Shown here: positions 24,913 through 33,535 of the stretch, piece after piece
Numbering within the stretch: the first letter of the stretch is position 1
How the letters are laid out: the number at the start of each line of letters is the position of its first letter
Assembly (NCBI RefSeq): GCF_001306135.1
Contig: NZ_LGKP01000025.1
Span: 372,001-436,000 of the forward strand
Length of the DNA stretch: 64,000 nucleotides
Origin: Herpetosiphon geysericola
Lineage (GTDB): Bacteria > Chloroflexota > Chloroflexia > Chloroflexales > Herpetosiphonaceae
Direction of reading: 5' to 3'
The notes under the pieces: model-generated
The model's input: only the letters and a program-made list of their open reading frames with translations
Databases searched by the model: none
What the model was told of the DNA's origin: nothing
Translations under genes and position numbers: made by a program

Positions 24913-25959
24913 ATGATTCTCGTTGATGCACACCTCGATTTGGCCTATAACGCGATTAACCTTGGCCGCGATTTGACCCAAACGGTCGATGCTGGCCGCC
25001 AACGCGTTGCCGAACATACGCCCGAATGGATTGCCGAAGCTGGCACGCTTACCACGACCTTGCCTGAAATTGGTTTGCACCAGCCAAGCATTGTGTGTGG
25101 CACGATTTTTATTTTGCCCGCCGATGCCCAAACCACGCTTGACGGCGTGGCGTATGCAACCCCCGACGAAGCTCATGATCAAGCGTGGGAGCAACTGAAT
25201 TGGTATAAGCAGCAGTGTGCAGCTGGCCATTTACATTTTATCGATAACCAACAAGCGCTTCAGGCTGTCCAAGCTGGCGCACTGCCTGGCTTGGTCTTGT
25301 TGATGGAAGGCGCCGACGGTTTGCGCACGCCTGCTGAGCTGATCGAGTGGCACGCTGCTGGCTTGCGTTGGCTTGGGCCTGCCTGGCAAGCAACCCGCTA
25401 TGCTGGCGGCACGGGCCAGCCTGGCCCCTTTACGGCTGCTGGATTTGAACTGCTTGGTTTAATGCAAGAGCTTGGGGTTGCGCTCGATGCTAGTCATCTG
25501 GCCGAGGAAAGTTTTTGGCAAGCAATTGAGCATTTTAATGGGCCAATTGCTGCCTCGCACTCCAATTGTCGCAGCTTGTTGGCCGCAGCCGAGCACCAAG
25601 ATCGCTACCTAAGTGATGCCATGATCAAGGCAATTATCGAGCGTGATGGCGTAATTGGGATTGCGCTGTATAACCGCATGCTGCAGGCCGATTGGGATGG
25701 TAGCAAAAACCACGTTAATTTGGCACATGTGGTAGCGCAGATTGAGCATATCTGCCAGCTTGCAGGCAATAGTCGCCACGTCGCGCTTGGCTCCGACCTC
25801 GACGGTGGCTTTGGGGTGGAAATGATTCCAGCAGAAATCGATCGCTGGAGCGATTTGCCCAAAATTGGCCAAGCCTTGGCGGCACATGGCTGGCAAGAAA
25901 CCGATATTGCCAACCTCATGGGCCAAAATTGGCTGCGCTGGTTCCAAACAATTTTGTAA
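24913..25959 (+). CDS. Membrane dipeptidase family protein (peptidase M19)
   Basis: A zinc dipeptidase-type amidohydrolase of 348 residues. Metal-site motifs are VDAHLDLA near the start, LMEGADGL, the histidines in DASHLAEES and ASHSNCR, and the conserved LGSDLDGGFG. No signal peptide is present, so it acts in the cytoplasm despite the family name. Substrates of bacterial members include dipeptides with D-amino acids. It is co-oriented with the DinB-like gene. Confidence 0.9.
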   Translation: MILVDAHLDLAYNAINLGRDLTQTVDAGRQRVAEHTPEWIAEAGTLTTTLPEIGLHQPSIVCGTIFILPADAQTTLDGVAYATPDEAHDQAWEQLNWYKQQCAAGHLHFIDNQQALQAVQAGALPGLVLLMEGADGLRTPAELIEWHAAGLRWLGPAWQATRYAGGTGQPGPFTAAGFELLGLMQELGVALDASHLAEESFWQAIEHFNGPIAASHSNCRSLLAAAEHQDRYLSDAMIKAIIERDGVIGIALYNRMLQADWDGSKNHVNLAHVVAQIEHICQLAGNSRHVALGSDLDGGFGVEMIPAEIDRWSDLPKIGQALAAHGWQETDIANLMGQNWLRWFQTIL

Positions 25960-25971
25960 GGCTAGCGGAGT

Positions 25972-26335
25972 GTTTCGATCCACGAAGGCCATGAAGCACA
26001 CGAAGGACGAAACCGCGCAGGGCGCGAAGATCGCGAAGGTTGAGTTTTCTTCGTCATAGATTGCCCAGCTTGGCGCAGAGTATGCTTTCCCAAAAGCCCA
26101 TAGCCATGCTTTCTCTGCGCCTCTGCGTTAAAAAACAGACCATTTTTAGCCACGAATTGCACGAAGGGTCAGTATTTTAGCCACAGATTGGCACAGATTC
26201 GTAGGATGTAGTTGCTGATCCCTGACCCCTGAATCCTGATTCCTAATCCCTAACTCTCATTTTGCCTTCTGCCTTCTGCCTTCTGATTTTCTATGTTCTA
26301 TGCTCTATGTTCTATAATAAGCCAACAACCAATCA
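25972..26335. repeat. Composite low-complexity intergenic repeat, copy 2
   Basis: The dipeptidase-purM gap holds no gene. Modules in order: GATCCACGAAGGCC and further CACGAAG units (25977-26040), CCCATAGCCATG (26096), TCTCTGCGCCTCTGCGTTAA (26112), GCCACGAATTGCACGAAG (26150), GCCACAGATTGGCACAGATT (26180), CCCTGAATCCTGATTCC (26225), GCCTTCTGCCTTCTGCC (26264) and TTCTATGTTCTATGC (26289). Confidence 0.85.
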
Positions 26336-26358
26336 ATACGGAACTGGAGTAGACAACC

Positions 26359-27387
26359 ATGACCACCTATAAGGATGCTGGCGTTGACATTGCAACCAAG
26401 ATGGATGCGATCCAACAGATGGGAGCCGCAGTGAAGGCCACCCATACCCCAGCAGTGTTGGCCGGTTTAGGCGCGTTTGGCGGCTGTTTTGACCTTGCTG
26501 AGGTTAATACCAAGCATGCCCAACCGGTGTTGGTGGCCTCGACCGATGGCGTTGGCACCAAAACAGCGGTTGCCGCCGCCGTTGGCGATGTACGCACGAT
26601 TGGTGCCGATTTAGTCAACCATTGTATTAATGATATTTTGTGCCAAGGCGCAACGCCACTCTTTTTTCTCGATTATATTGCCGCCTCAAAACTTGAACCA
26701 GCCATGATTGTGGCGGCGGTTGAAGGGCTGGCTGGCGCTTGTCGCGAGGCAGGCATTGCCTTGCTTGGCGGCGAAACTGCCGAAATGCCAGGAGTTTACC
26801 ACGATGGGGCCTTTGATGTAGCAGGCACTATTGTTGGCGTGGTGGATCGGGCCAATATGCTCGATGGTAGTGCAATCAAGCCTGGCGATGTGGCGATTGC
26901 GTTGCCTTCGACTGGTTTACACACCAATGGCTATTCGTTGGCGCGCAAAGTGTGTGCTCCATTGGGTTATGCCAGCCAACCAGCAATCTTGGCTGGGCAA
27001 AGCGTTGGCGAGGCCTTGTTGGCTCCGCATCGAGCCTATTTGCACGAAGTTCAGGCCTTACGCCAGGCTGGGGTTGCAATTCATGGCTTGGCGCATATCA
27101 CTGGTGGTGGCATTTGGGATAACATTCCCCGCGTCTTGCCTGCCAATGTGACGGTTGAATTGGTGCGTGGCTCGTGGCATGTGCCAGCGATCTTTCAATT
27201 AATTGTCGAGCAAGCAGCGTTGGATGAGCACGAAGCCCATCATGTGCTCAACATGGGCTTGGGCATGATTCTGTTTATTGCCGCCGAACAGGCTGAGCAA
27301 GCGCTGGCAACCATCAGCGATGCCCAACTGGTTGGTCGGGTTGTTGAGCAAACCAATCAGGCGCGAGTAGTGCTAGTAGATCGCTAG
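26359..27387 (+). CDS. purM: Phosphoribosylformylglycinamidine cyclo-ligase (AIR synthetase)
   Basis: Fifth step of purine synthesis: ATP-dependent ring closure to aminoimidazole ribonucleotide. 342 residues, standard length. Conserved parts are YKDAGVDIATKMDAI, GAFGGCFDL, ASTDGVGTKTAVA, the NDILCQGATPLFFLDYIA loop and GGETAEMPGVYHDG. It stands alone, without other pur genes beside it. Confidence 0.95.
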   Translation: MTTYKDAGVDIATKMDAIQQMGAAVKATHTPAVLAGLGAFGGCFDLAEVNTKHAQPVLVASTDGVGTKTAVAAAVGDVRTIGADLVNHCINDILCQGATPLFFLDYIAASKLEPAMIVAAVEGLAGACREAGIALLGGETAEMPGVYHDGAFDVAGTIVGVVDRANMLDGSAIKPGDVAIALPSTGLHTNGYSLARKVCAPLGYASQPAILAGQSVGEALLAPHRAYLHEVQALRQAGVAIHGLAHITGGGIWDNIPRVLPANVTVELVRGSWHVPAIFQLIVEQAALDEHEAHHVLNMGLGMILFIAAEQAEQALATISDAQLVGRVVEQTNQARVVLVDR

Positions 27388-27402
27388 TAACTGTGCTATA
27401 CT

Positions 27403-27449
27403 GCCAACCATAGTTTGCCAAGCGTGGTATGAAATTATGGTTGGCAAAC
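27403..27449 (+). promoter_or_regulatory. Overlapping alternative hairpins upstream of the RsbT-like gene
   Basis: The segment 27436-27449 can pair either with GCCAACCATA (27403-27412; ten perfect pairs through 27436-27445) or with GTTTGCCAA (27413-27421; nine perfect pairs through 27441-27449), but not both. TATACT at 27398-27403 may be a -10 element. Confidence 0.5.
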
Positions 27450-27501
27450 GAAAGCTAGTTGTCATCTTCATCACTATCGCAGCCAAAACGGAAACGCTAT
27501 A

Positions 27502-27933
27502 ATGAGTCGTGAACCTCAGACCCAGACGATTGCTCGTGAGGTTGATGTCTACATCGCTGTCAGCCGTGGACGCGAATTATCGCGCGCCTTAGGCTTTGAC
27601 GATGTTGATCGGACGCGAATTGAAATTGCGATTCTTGAATTGACTCGGAATATTTTGGCGCACGCCGAGCGCGGAAGCCTAACAGTTCGCGAAATCGAAG
27701 CCAACGAGCAACGTGGTATTGAAATCGAGGCAAGCGACAATGGACCCGGCATCGCAGATACAGACCTTGCCTTACGTGATGGCTATAGCACCAAGCAAAC
27801 CCTTGGCACGGGATTGCCTGGGGTTAAACGGTTGATGGACGAATTCGAAATTGAATCCCAAGTGGGTGTTGGTACGGTCGTTCGAGCACGACGATGGCTT
27901 CCTCGTCGGCGCGAACGCGGAGGACTAAAATGA
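27502..27933 (+). CDS. RsbT-like serine kinase / anti-sigma regulatory factor
   Basis: A 143-residue GHKL-type protein kinase of the RsbT/RsbW group, part of partner-switching signalling. The N box is EIAILELTRNILAHA, G1 is ASDNGPGI, and G2 is LGTGLPGVKRLMDEFEI. RsbT-type proteins phosphorylate an STAS-domain partner and then activate a phosphatase or other effector. Its stop overlaps the next start as ATGA, so the two are translationally coupled. No STAS protein (RsbS/RsbR) is encoded nearby. Confidence 0.88.
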   Translation: MSREPQTQTIAREVDVYIAVSRGRELSRALGFDDVDRTRIEIAILELTRNILAHAERGSLTVREIEANEQRGIEIEASDNGPGIADTDLALRDGYSTKQTLGTGLPGVKRLMDEFEIESQVGVGTVVRARRWLPRRRERGGLK

Positions 27934-28511
27934 GATTAAATTGGAGCGCCCAAACGCGCAGCAAATATGGTCAATCGGTCTCTGGCGATGGCTATGCGGT
28001 AATCGAAAACCAAAATAGCATTTTAATTGCGGTGATCGATGGTCTTGGTGGGGGCGCTGAAGCAGCGAAGCCAACCAAATTAGCCTTAGAAGAATTGCAT
28101 CAACATTCAACTCGCCCACTCAAAGAATTGATCGAGCGTTGTCATAAAGCGTTACACGGCACGCGCGGCGCAGTCATCGGCCTATTGCGCCTCGAATTCG
28201 ATCACCTGCGGGCTAGCTATATTGGCGTAGGTAATATTGGTATCCATGTCATTAGCGATCGGGTGATTAAGCCTATTTCCAAAAATGGCATCCTCGGGCA
28301 TAATCAATTACCTAGCTTATTGGAAATGACCTATACCTTTAACATTGGTGATATTTTTGTTTTGTATAGCGATGGGATTTCGACCCGCATGATTACCGAT
28401 TCAGCGCTGCATCATGCAATTGACAACCCAGAATCATTGGCGCTTGGCTTGATGGAACGCTATGGCAAAACCACCGATGATGTAACGATTTTAATTGCCC
28501 AAACTCAGTAA
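27930..28511 (+). CDS. RsbX/SpoIIE-type PP2C protein phosphatase
   Basis: A 193-residue PP2C-fold phosphatase. Metal-binding aspartates are visible in AVIDGLGGG near residue 33, in VLYSDGIST and in TTDDVTILI at the end. The length and lack of sensor domain match RsbX, which resets the partner-switching module by dephosphorylating STAS proteins. The ATG lies inside the end of the RsbT-like gene. The large sensor kinase follows 20 bases later, so all three probably form one operon. Confidence 0.85.
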   Translation: MRLNWSAQTRSKYGQSVSGDGYAVIENQNSILIAVIDGLGGGAEAAKPTKLALEELHQHSTRPLKELIERCHKALHGTRGAVIGLLRLEFDHLRASYIGVGNIGIHVISDRVIKPISKNGILGHNQLPSLLEMTYTFNIGDIFVLYSDGISTRMITDSALHHAIDNPESLALGLMERYGKTTDDVTILIAQTQ

Positions 28512-28531
28512 TCTTGCCTCAAGGATGCGCT

Positions 28532-31186
28532 ATGCAGAAAACGTCTACGCCTCAATTGCGTCAATTTCTGATTGATAATGCCGAGCAAGTGATTGCACGT
28601 TGGGTTCAACGATTGAGTAGCGTTGTGCCCAACAATGGCAGTCAATTTCCCTCGGTGCATGTGCGACGTTTATATGAGTTGCTGTTGACGTTACCTACAG
28701 AGCAAACCGACATCGAAGTGGCCTTGGTCGAGTTGGGCATCGATTGGCAAGCGTTTGAATTAACCACCTTGATTCAGCTGAGTTTTCAATTGCGTCCAGC
28801 AATTGTCGATGTGCTGCAAACTCACAAACTTACGCGCTGGCAATCGTCAAACGAGCTTGATCAATTGGTTGAGCGCTGTACGATTTTGCTGACTAACCAC
28901 CACAACACCACGGTGCAAGCTGAATTGCGCGAACAGGTGGCCCAAGCAGAATATTTGCTCGATCATCAGGCCCAAATGGCTTCTGAATCCGATTATTTTG
29001 CCTTGCAAATGTCGACACTCTATGAGCTTTCGCAAGCTATGAGCGCCTCGCTCGATCGCGAAATTCTCGAAGATATTGGCCCGCGGATTCTTTCAGCGTT
29101 CACGGTAGAACGCTGTGCGATTGTGCTGCGCATCGATGACGATACCTGGCTGATCGAACATGCTTGGGGCGAAGATTGGGCAGGGTTAACTGGTCAGCCG
29201 CTTGATCCGCAAAACTTGCCCGAGGCGCTCAAATTGGCGACTGCCCAAGGTATGGTGCAACTCCAACCAGTAATTGAGCCTGCTAGCACCTCGTGGATGA
29301 TTGCTGGCCAAGGCGCGCTGTTTGTGCCGCTGCGTCAAGAAAAGCATGTACTTGGCTGTTTAGTGGCTCAAGGCTCAACCCTGATCGAACGCATCGACGA
29401 TGTGATGATGAATCTTTGGCGGACTGTCGCTAACCAAGTTGTGGTGACGCTGCAAAATATTCGCTTGTATAGCACAGTACAGCAATTAAACGCCGACCTC
29501 GAACGCAAGGTTGCTGAGCGTACCGCCGAATTGAGCGAAGAACGCGACCGCCTCGAAGCGATTGCCGATATTGCCCGCGATATTTCGACCCTCGAAATTG
29601 ATGTGCTGCTCAATCGGATTTTGCAGGCGCTGGCCAATTTGACTGGCGTACACCATGGCTCGGTGATGCTGATCGATGCAGCAACTGGCTTGTTGGTCGA
29701 TCGCGCAACCTTGGCTGGCATTTCGCATGTGCTTGGCTCGCGGCGCTTCCAAATTGGCGAAGGCTTGGTTGGCTGGATCGCCCAACATCGCCAGCCAGCC
29801 TTGGTTAACGATGTGACCAATGATGATCGTTGGGTTCAAGTTGATGCTTTTGGCCAAGAAGTTGGTAAAAATACTGGCTCACTGGTTGGCATGCCGCTGA
29901 TCGCTGGCGATGATATTGTGGGCGTGCTGATGCTCTCGCATCCAACTCCGCACTTTTTCAATCAAAGCCATATGCGCTTGCTCAAGGCGATTGCTGGCGA
30001 GATTGCCATTGCCATTTATAACGCGCAACTGTATGAATATTTGGCAGAACGCACAATTAAGCTTTCGACCATGTTGCGCCATCAAGAAGAAGTTTCGAGC
30101 CAGAACAACGCTATTTTGCAATCGCTTAACGATGCGGTAATTGTGTTCAATCTTGATCGCAATATTATTTTGGCCAACGCTGCCGCCGAATCGATTCTTG
30201 ATCGGCCACTTGATGAGTTGGTGACGCAGAGCTTCGATGAGTTGCTTGAATCGTTGCAGATCAAATTGTCTGGCGATCCGCTGGGCATGGTGTTGAGCAA
30301 CCCCGATTCAGCCCAAACCCAAGATATTATCATCAAACGTGGAACCCAATCGATTAGCGTGACCTTGGTTCCGGTGATGACAGAGCGCGGCGAGTTGCTT
30401 GGAGCTTGTTTGATTGGCCGCGACATTACTCGCGAAGTCGAATCGGATCGCTTGAAAACTGAGTTTATTGGCACGGTTTCGCACGAGTTGCGCACGCCGA
30501 TGACCTCAATCAAAGGCTATACCCAATTGCTGGCCATGGGTTCGCTGGGCGAAGTTAACCCGACGCAAAAGGAATTTCTCAACACGATTGCCCACAACTC
30601 AGAGCGCATGATCGCCATCATCAACGATTTGCTGGATATTACCAAAATTGAAACTGGCAGCGTTGAATTGCAATTGGCGCGTTTGATGATTGCCGATGTG
30701 ATGAGCAGCGTGGTTGGCAATGCCCGAGCCGAAATTAGCCAACGCCAGCAAGAATTCTCGCTGAGCCTCGCGCCCAACTTGCCAACAATTTGGAGCGATA
30801 TGGAGCGGATTCGCCAAGTTGCCTCGAATGTGCTTTCGAACGCGATCAAATATACACCCAATGGCGGCAAAATTAGCGTGCGCGCCTACGAAATTAATAT
30901 CAACGATATTCCAACCAAGCAGCGCGAAGGCTTGCCAGCTGGGCGGCGCTACATTGCTTTGGCGGTGAAGGACAGCGGCGTGGGCATCGATCCTAGTGAG
31001 CACGAAAAAGTGTTTGAGCGTTTTTATCGCACCGAAAACCCCTTGAAGATTGAGGCTGGCGGCACTGGCTTGGGACTTTCATTGGTTCGCCCGTTGATTC
31101 AACTCATGGGTGGGCGAATTTGGCTCGAAAGCGCGGTTAATCAAGGCACAACCTTCACCTTTATTATGCCAGTGGCCGTTGATTAA
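28532..31186 (+). CDS. Multi-sensor histidine kinase (GAF-GAF-PAS-HisKA-HATPase)
   Basis: A soluble 884-residue sensor kinase. The first 150 residues are helical and resemble the N-terminal sensor region of RsbR-like proteins (LRQFLIDNAEQVIARWVQRL). A GAF domain follows (about 165-320), a short coiled coil (NADLERKVAERTAELSEERD), a second GAF (about 345-510), a PAS domain (about 530-640), then HisKA with His651 in GTVSHELRTPMTS and a HATPase with NVLSNAIKYTPNGG, DSGVGIDP and GTGLGLSLVRPL. AAGGA lies six bases before the ATG. No response regulator is adjacent. Location behind rsbT/rsbX-like genes suggests it works with that switch. Confidence 0.9.
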   Translation: MQKTSTPQLRQFLIDNAEQVIARWVQRLSSVVPNNGSQFPSVHVRRLYELLLTLPTEQTDIEVALVELGIDWQAFELTTLIQLSFQLRPAIVDVLQTHKLTRWQSSNELDQLVERCTILLTNHHNTTVQAELREQVAQAEYLLDHQAQMASESDYFALQMSTLYELSQAMSASLDREILEDIGPRILSAFTVERCAIVLRIDDDTWLIEHAWGEDWAGLTGQPLDPQNLPEALKLATAQGMVQLQPVIEPASTSWMIAGQGALFVPLRQEKHVLGCLVAQGSTLIERIDDVMMNLWRTVANQVVVTLQNIRLYSTVQQLNADLERKVAERTAELSEERDRLEAIADIARDISTLEIDVLLNRILQALANLTGVHHGSVMLIDAATGLLVDRATLAGISHVLGSRRFQIGEGLVGWIAQHRQPALVNDVTNDDRWVQVDAFGQEVGKNTGSLVGMPLIAGDDIVGVLMLSHPTPHFFNQSHMRLLKAIAGEIAIAIYNAQLYEYLAERTIKLSTMLRHQEEVSSQNNAILQSLNDAVIVFNLDRNIILANAAAESILDRPLDELVTQSFDELLESLQIKLSGDPLGMVLSNPDSAQTQDIIIKRGTQSISVTLVPVMTERGELLGACLIGRDITREVESDRLKTEFIGTVSHELRTPMTSIKGYTQLLAMGSLGEVNPTQKEFLNTIAHNSERMIAIINDLLDITKIETGSVELQLARLMIADVMSSVVGNARAEISQRQQEFSLSLAPNLPTIWSDMERIRQVASNVLSNAIKYTPNGGKISVRAYEININDIPTKQREGLPAGRRYIALAVKDSGVGIDPSEHEKVFERFYRTENPLKIEAGGTGLGLSLVRPLIQLMGGRIWLESAVNQGTTFTFIMPVAVD

Positions 31187-31209
31187 TCGTTGTTGAATCA
31201 GCTTGATTG

Positions 31210-31242
31210 AAAAACGTAGCTGCTACGTAGGCTACGTTTTTT
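31210..31242 (+). terminator. Terminator of the rsbT-like operon
   Basis: AAAACGTAGC and GCTACGTTTT form ten perfect pairs around a ten-base loop, followed by TT. Confidence 0.85.
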
Positions 31243-31269
31243 GCATCTTCTGGGCGAGCAACCTATAAT
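31241..31269 (+). promoter_or_regulatory. Promoter of the LCP-family gene
   Basis: TTGCAT at 31241-31246 and TATAAT at 31264-31269 with a 17-base spacer, starting right at the end of the preceding terminator. Confidence 0.75.
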
Positions 31270-31302
31270 CAAGCGACGAACAAGCATCCTCAAGGACCTT
31301 GC

Positions 31303-32619
31303 ATGGAATGTCAAGACGTGCGCCGCCAACTTGCGGCAGGAATTCGTCCAGCGGTACGCCCGCCGGAACGCGCTCAACTCGGTTTCCACATCGCCAATTG
31401 TGCCGATTGCTTTGCGTTGCTCGAAGTATTCAAAGTTGAAGAGCAACGGCAGTTATTAACGAGCCTGCTGGCTGAGCCAGTTGTTGCCATACCAAGCGCT
31501 CACATAGCTCAGGCCAAATCAGGCACGCGGCGCTGGCCATTGGCAGTGGTTGCTATGCTTTTGCTGCTGGGTTTGGGCGGCGGTTGGTGGTGGTGGAGCA
31601 CGCCTGCACAAGTCGTTGGGGTGCAAGCAGAGCCAAGCCCAAGCCCACAATCAGTCGCTGCTGGCGGAGTGGGCGAGCCAAACAGCGTTCTCGTGATTCA
31701 GCCAAGCGCCACGCTTGCAGCAACGCTGCTGCCGCAAGCAACTGCTACTATTCAAGCAAGTGCAACGCCCAAGCCAAGCAGCACCCCCCGCCCAACCGCC
31801 ACTCCGCAGCCTTTAGAACAAATGACGATTGCCATTTTGGGTTTAGATCGCCGACCTGGTGAGACCGAGCCAGCCCGTGCTGATGCCTTATTAATCTTGC
31901 ATCTTAATCCAAGCAGCCAAAGCGCCGCCTTGGTTTCTTTGCCGCGCGATCTCTGGGTGGCCTTGCCGCCAGAATATGGCTTCTCGGTCAAATTAAATGC
32001 TGCCTATATGTATGGCGAGGGTGATAACAACGATGCCCAAGCTGGGGCTGAATTGGCTCGTCAAACGCTGAGCACAACAATTGGCCAGCCAATCGATGCA
32101 GTGATTGTTACCACCTTTGAAGAAATGATCACGATGATCGATTTGATTGGCGGGATTGAGGTTGATGTTGCCAAGGAAATTTACGATTCGCGCTACCCAA
32201 CCTTTGATTATGGCTATATGGAAGCGCACTTTTTGCCAGGCGTGCAACATATGGATGGCGCAACTGCCTTGATTTATAGTCGCACCCGCCATGCAGACAA
32301 CGATTTTGAGCGCGGCAAGCGCCAACAACAGGTGCTGCTGGCAATTTTTGCCCGTTTGCAAAACCTGATTCAAACTCATGATAGTGTGGCTACCATCGAA
32401 TTGGTTAGCTCGTTGTACAATACCTTAGAATATACGAGCATCGATTTACCAACGATTTTACGCTTGGTGTTGGCGCTCCAGAATTTCGAGCCAAGCACGA
32501 TTCAGCGCGAATCGATTGATTTAAACTATGGCTATGAAACCAGCACCAGCGATGGCGCTTACATTATTCAGCCTGATTTACCAGCCATTCAGGCCCGAAT
32601 TGTAGAATTATTCAAGTAG
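31303..32619 (+). CDS. LytR-CpsA-Psr (LCP) protein fused to a zinc anti-sigma-like domain
   Basis: A 438-residue membrane protein. The cytoplasmic N-terminus has Cys3 and then His29, Cys33 and Cys36 (FHIANCADCF), the HxxxCxxC pattern of zinc anti-sigma domains. A membrane helix follows (VVAMLLLLGLGGGWWWW, about 80-97), then a Pro/Thr/Ser-rich linker, then an extracytoplasmic LCP domain (about 165-435) with LGLDRRPGETEPARADAL, SLPRDLWVALP and IYSRTRHADNDFERGKRQQQ. LCP enzymes transfer glycopolymers to peptidoglycan. A fused zinc finger would let the cell side report on or control the enzyme. No sigma factor gene is adjacent. AAGGA precedes the ATG. Confidence 0.87.
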   Translation: MECQDVRRQLAAGIRPAVRPPERAQLGFHIANCADCFALLEVFKVEEQRQLLTSLLAEPVVAIPSAHIAQAKSGTRRWPLAVVAMLLLLGLGGGWWWWSTPAQVVGVQAEPSPSPQSVAAGGVGEPNSVLVIQPSATLAATLLPQATATIQASATPKPSSTPRPTATPQPLEQMTIAILGLDRRPGETEPARADALLILHLNPSSQSAALVSLPRDLWVALPPEYGFSVKLNAAYMYGEGDNNDAQAGAELARQTLSTTIGQPIDAVIVTTFEEMITMIDLIGGIEVDVAKEIYDSRYPTFDYGYMEAHFLPGVQHMDGATALIYSRTRHADNDFERGKRQQQVLLAIFARLQNLIQTHDSVATIELVSSLYNTLEYTSIDLPTILRLVLALQNFEPSTIQRESIDLNYGYETSTSDGAYIIQPDLPAIQARIVELFK

Positions 32620-32667
32620 ATTATGCCAAGCATAATCCTAGCGATAGGCTAGCCGAGCTAGGCTATC
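32619..32667 (+). other. Two successive hairpins before a membrane protein gene
   Basis: GATTATGC-CAA-GCATAATC (32619-32637, perfect) overlaps the LCP stop codon. GATAGGCTAGC-CGA-GCTAGGCTATC (32643-32667, one mismatch) ends ten bases before the next ATG and covers the place where a ribosome binding site should be. No U-tracts follow. Confidence 0.65.
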
Positions 32668-32677
32668 TTGATAGCAT

Positions 32678-33535
32678 ATGAAACTGACACCGCGTTTTGA
32701 CCGCATCTTGCCACTCATCAGTTTGGTGGTTTTGGGCTTGATGGTGGTCTTTCTACTCGAATCCAACCCCGATTATCCCTTGGTTGCCCGCATCAGCAAC
32801 GACCTGCCAGTGATTTCGGTGGCTTGGTTTATTATCGCTTTGCTGGTGATTATCATTAGTACTGGGGCCGATTTATTGGCCAAAGCCCACCCTGCGTTGG
32901 AGCATCGCGAACTCTTGCGCCTGCCAGGCCCACTGAGCAAAATTGAAATTGTGCCCTTGTTTTGGGTCTTGCCATCGGCGGTTGTGGTTGGCTCGTTTGC
33001 CTTCTTTCGGCTGTTTCAAGAAACCCTGCAAGGCACAGCCTTTATTTTGGTGTTGATCGTTTGTGGCAGCTTGCTGCTTGGCACGTTGGTTGCCCAACAC
33101 TATGTGCTGGATCGCGATCCTGAAGTGCGCGACAAAGCCCGAATTGGCCTACAAGCGGTGGCCTATTTAGTGGCCTTTGGCATGTTTAGCGCGATTGCCA
33201 ATGCCCACTATCGCATGATTTTCACCGGAATTTTGGCATTTAGCGCCAGCGTGCCCTTGGCCTATCGGCTTTTAGCGCGCAACGTCAACGATCATCAGCG
33301 ACCTTTATCACTGGCTTTGACCGTGGTTGGGGTGGTGATTGCAGAAGCTGCGGCGATGCTTAGCTTCTGGCCTGCGCCATTTTTGATTGTTGGCACGCTG
33401 CTGACTGCACTGTTTTATGTGATGATGAATCTGTTGCATCATGCCCAAGCTGGCACGCTCAATCGGCGAATTGGCTGGGAATTGGGGCTTGTTGGCGCAG
33501 TTGTGTTTGTGATTTTGACCGCGACAACCTTATGA
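32678..33535 (+). CDS. Polytopic membrane protein of unknown function
   Basis: A 285-residue protein with about eight hydrophobic segments, for example LISLVVLGLMVVFLLES, WFIIALLVIIISTGA, VLPSAVVVGSFAFFRLF, FILVLIVCGSLLLGTLVA and FLIVGTLLTALFYVMMN. The loop HYVLDRDPEVRDKARIG is the most polar conserved-looking part. No family is recognised. It has no clear ribosome binding site, only a hairpin before the ATG. It overlaps the Sua5-like gene as ATGA, so the two are translationally coupled. Confidence 0.75.
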   Translation: MKLTPRFDRILPLISLVVLGLMVVFLLESNPDYPLVARISNDLPVISVAWFIIALLVIIISTGADLLAKAHPALEHRELLRLPGPLSKIEIVPLFWVLPSAVVVGSFAFFRLFQETLQGTAFILVLIVCGSLLLGTLVAQHYVLDRDPEVRDKARIGLQAVAYLVAFGMFSAIANAHYRMIFTGILAFSASVPLAYRLLARNVNDHQRPLSLALTVVGVVIAEAAAMLSFWPAPFLIVGTLLTALFYVMMNLLHHAQAGTLNRRIGWELGLVGAVVFVILTATTL

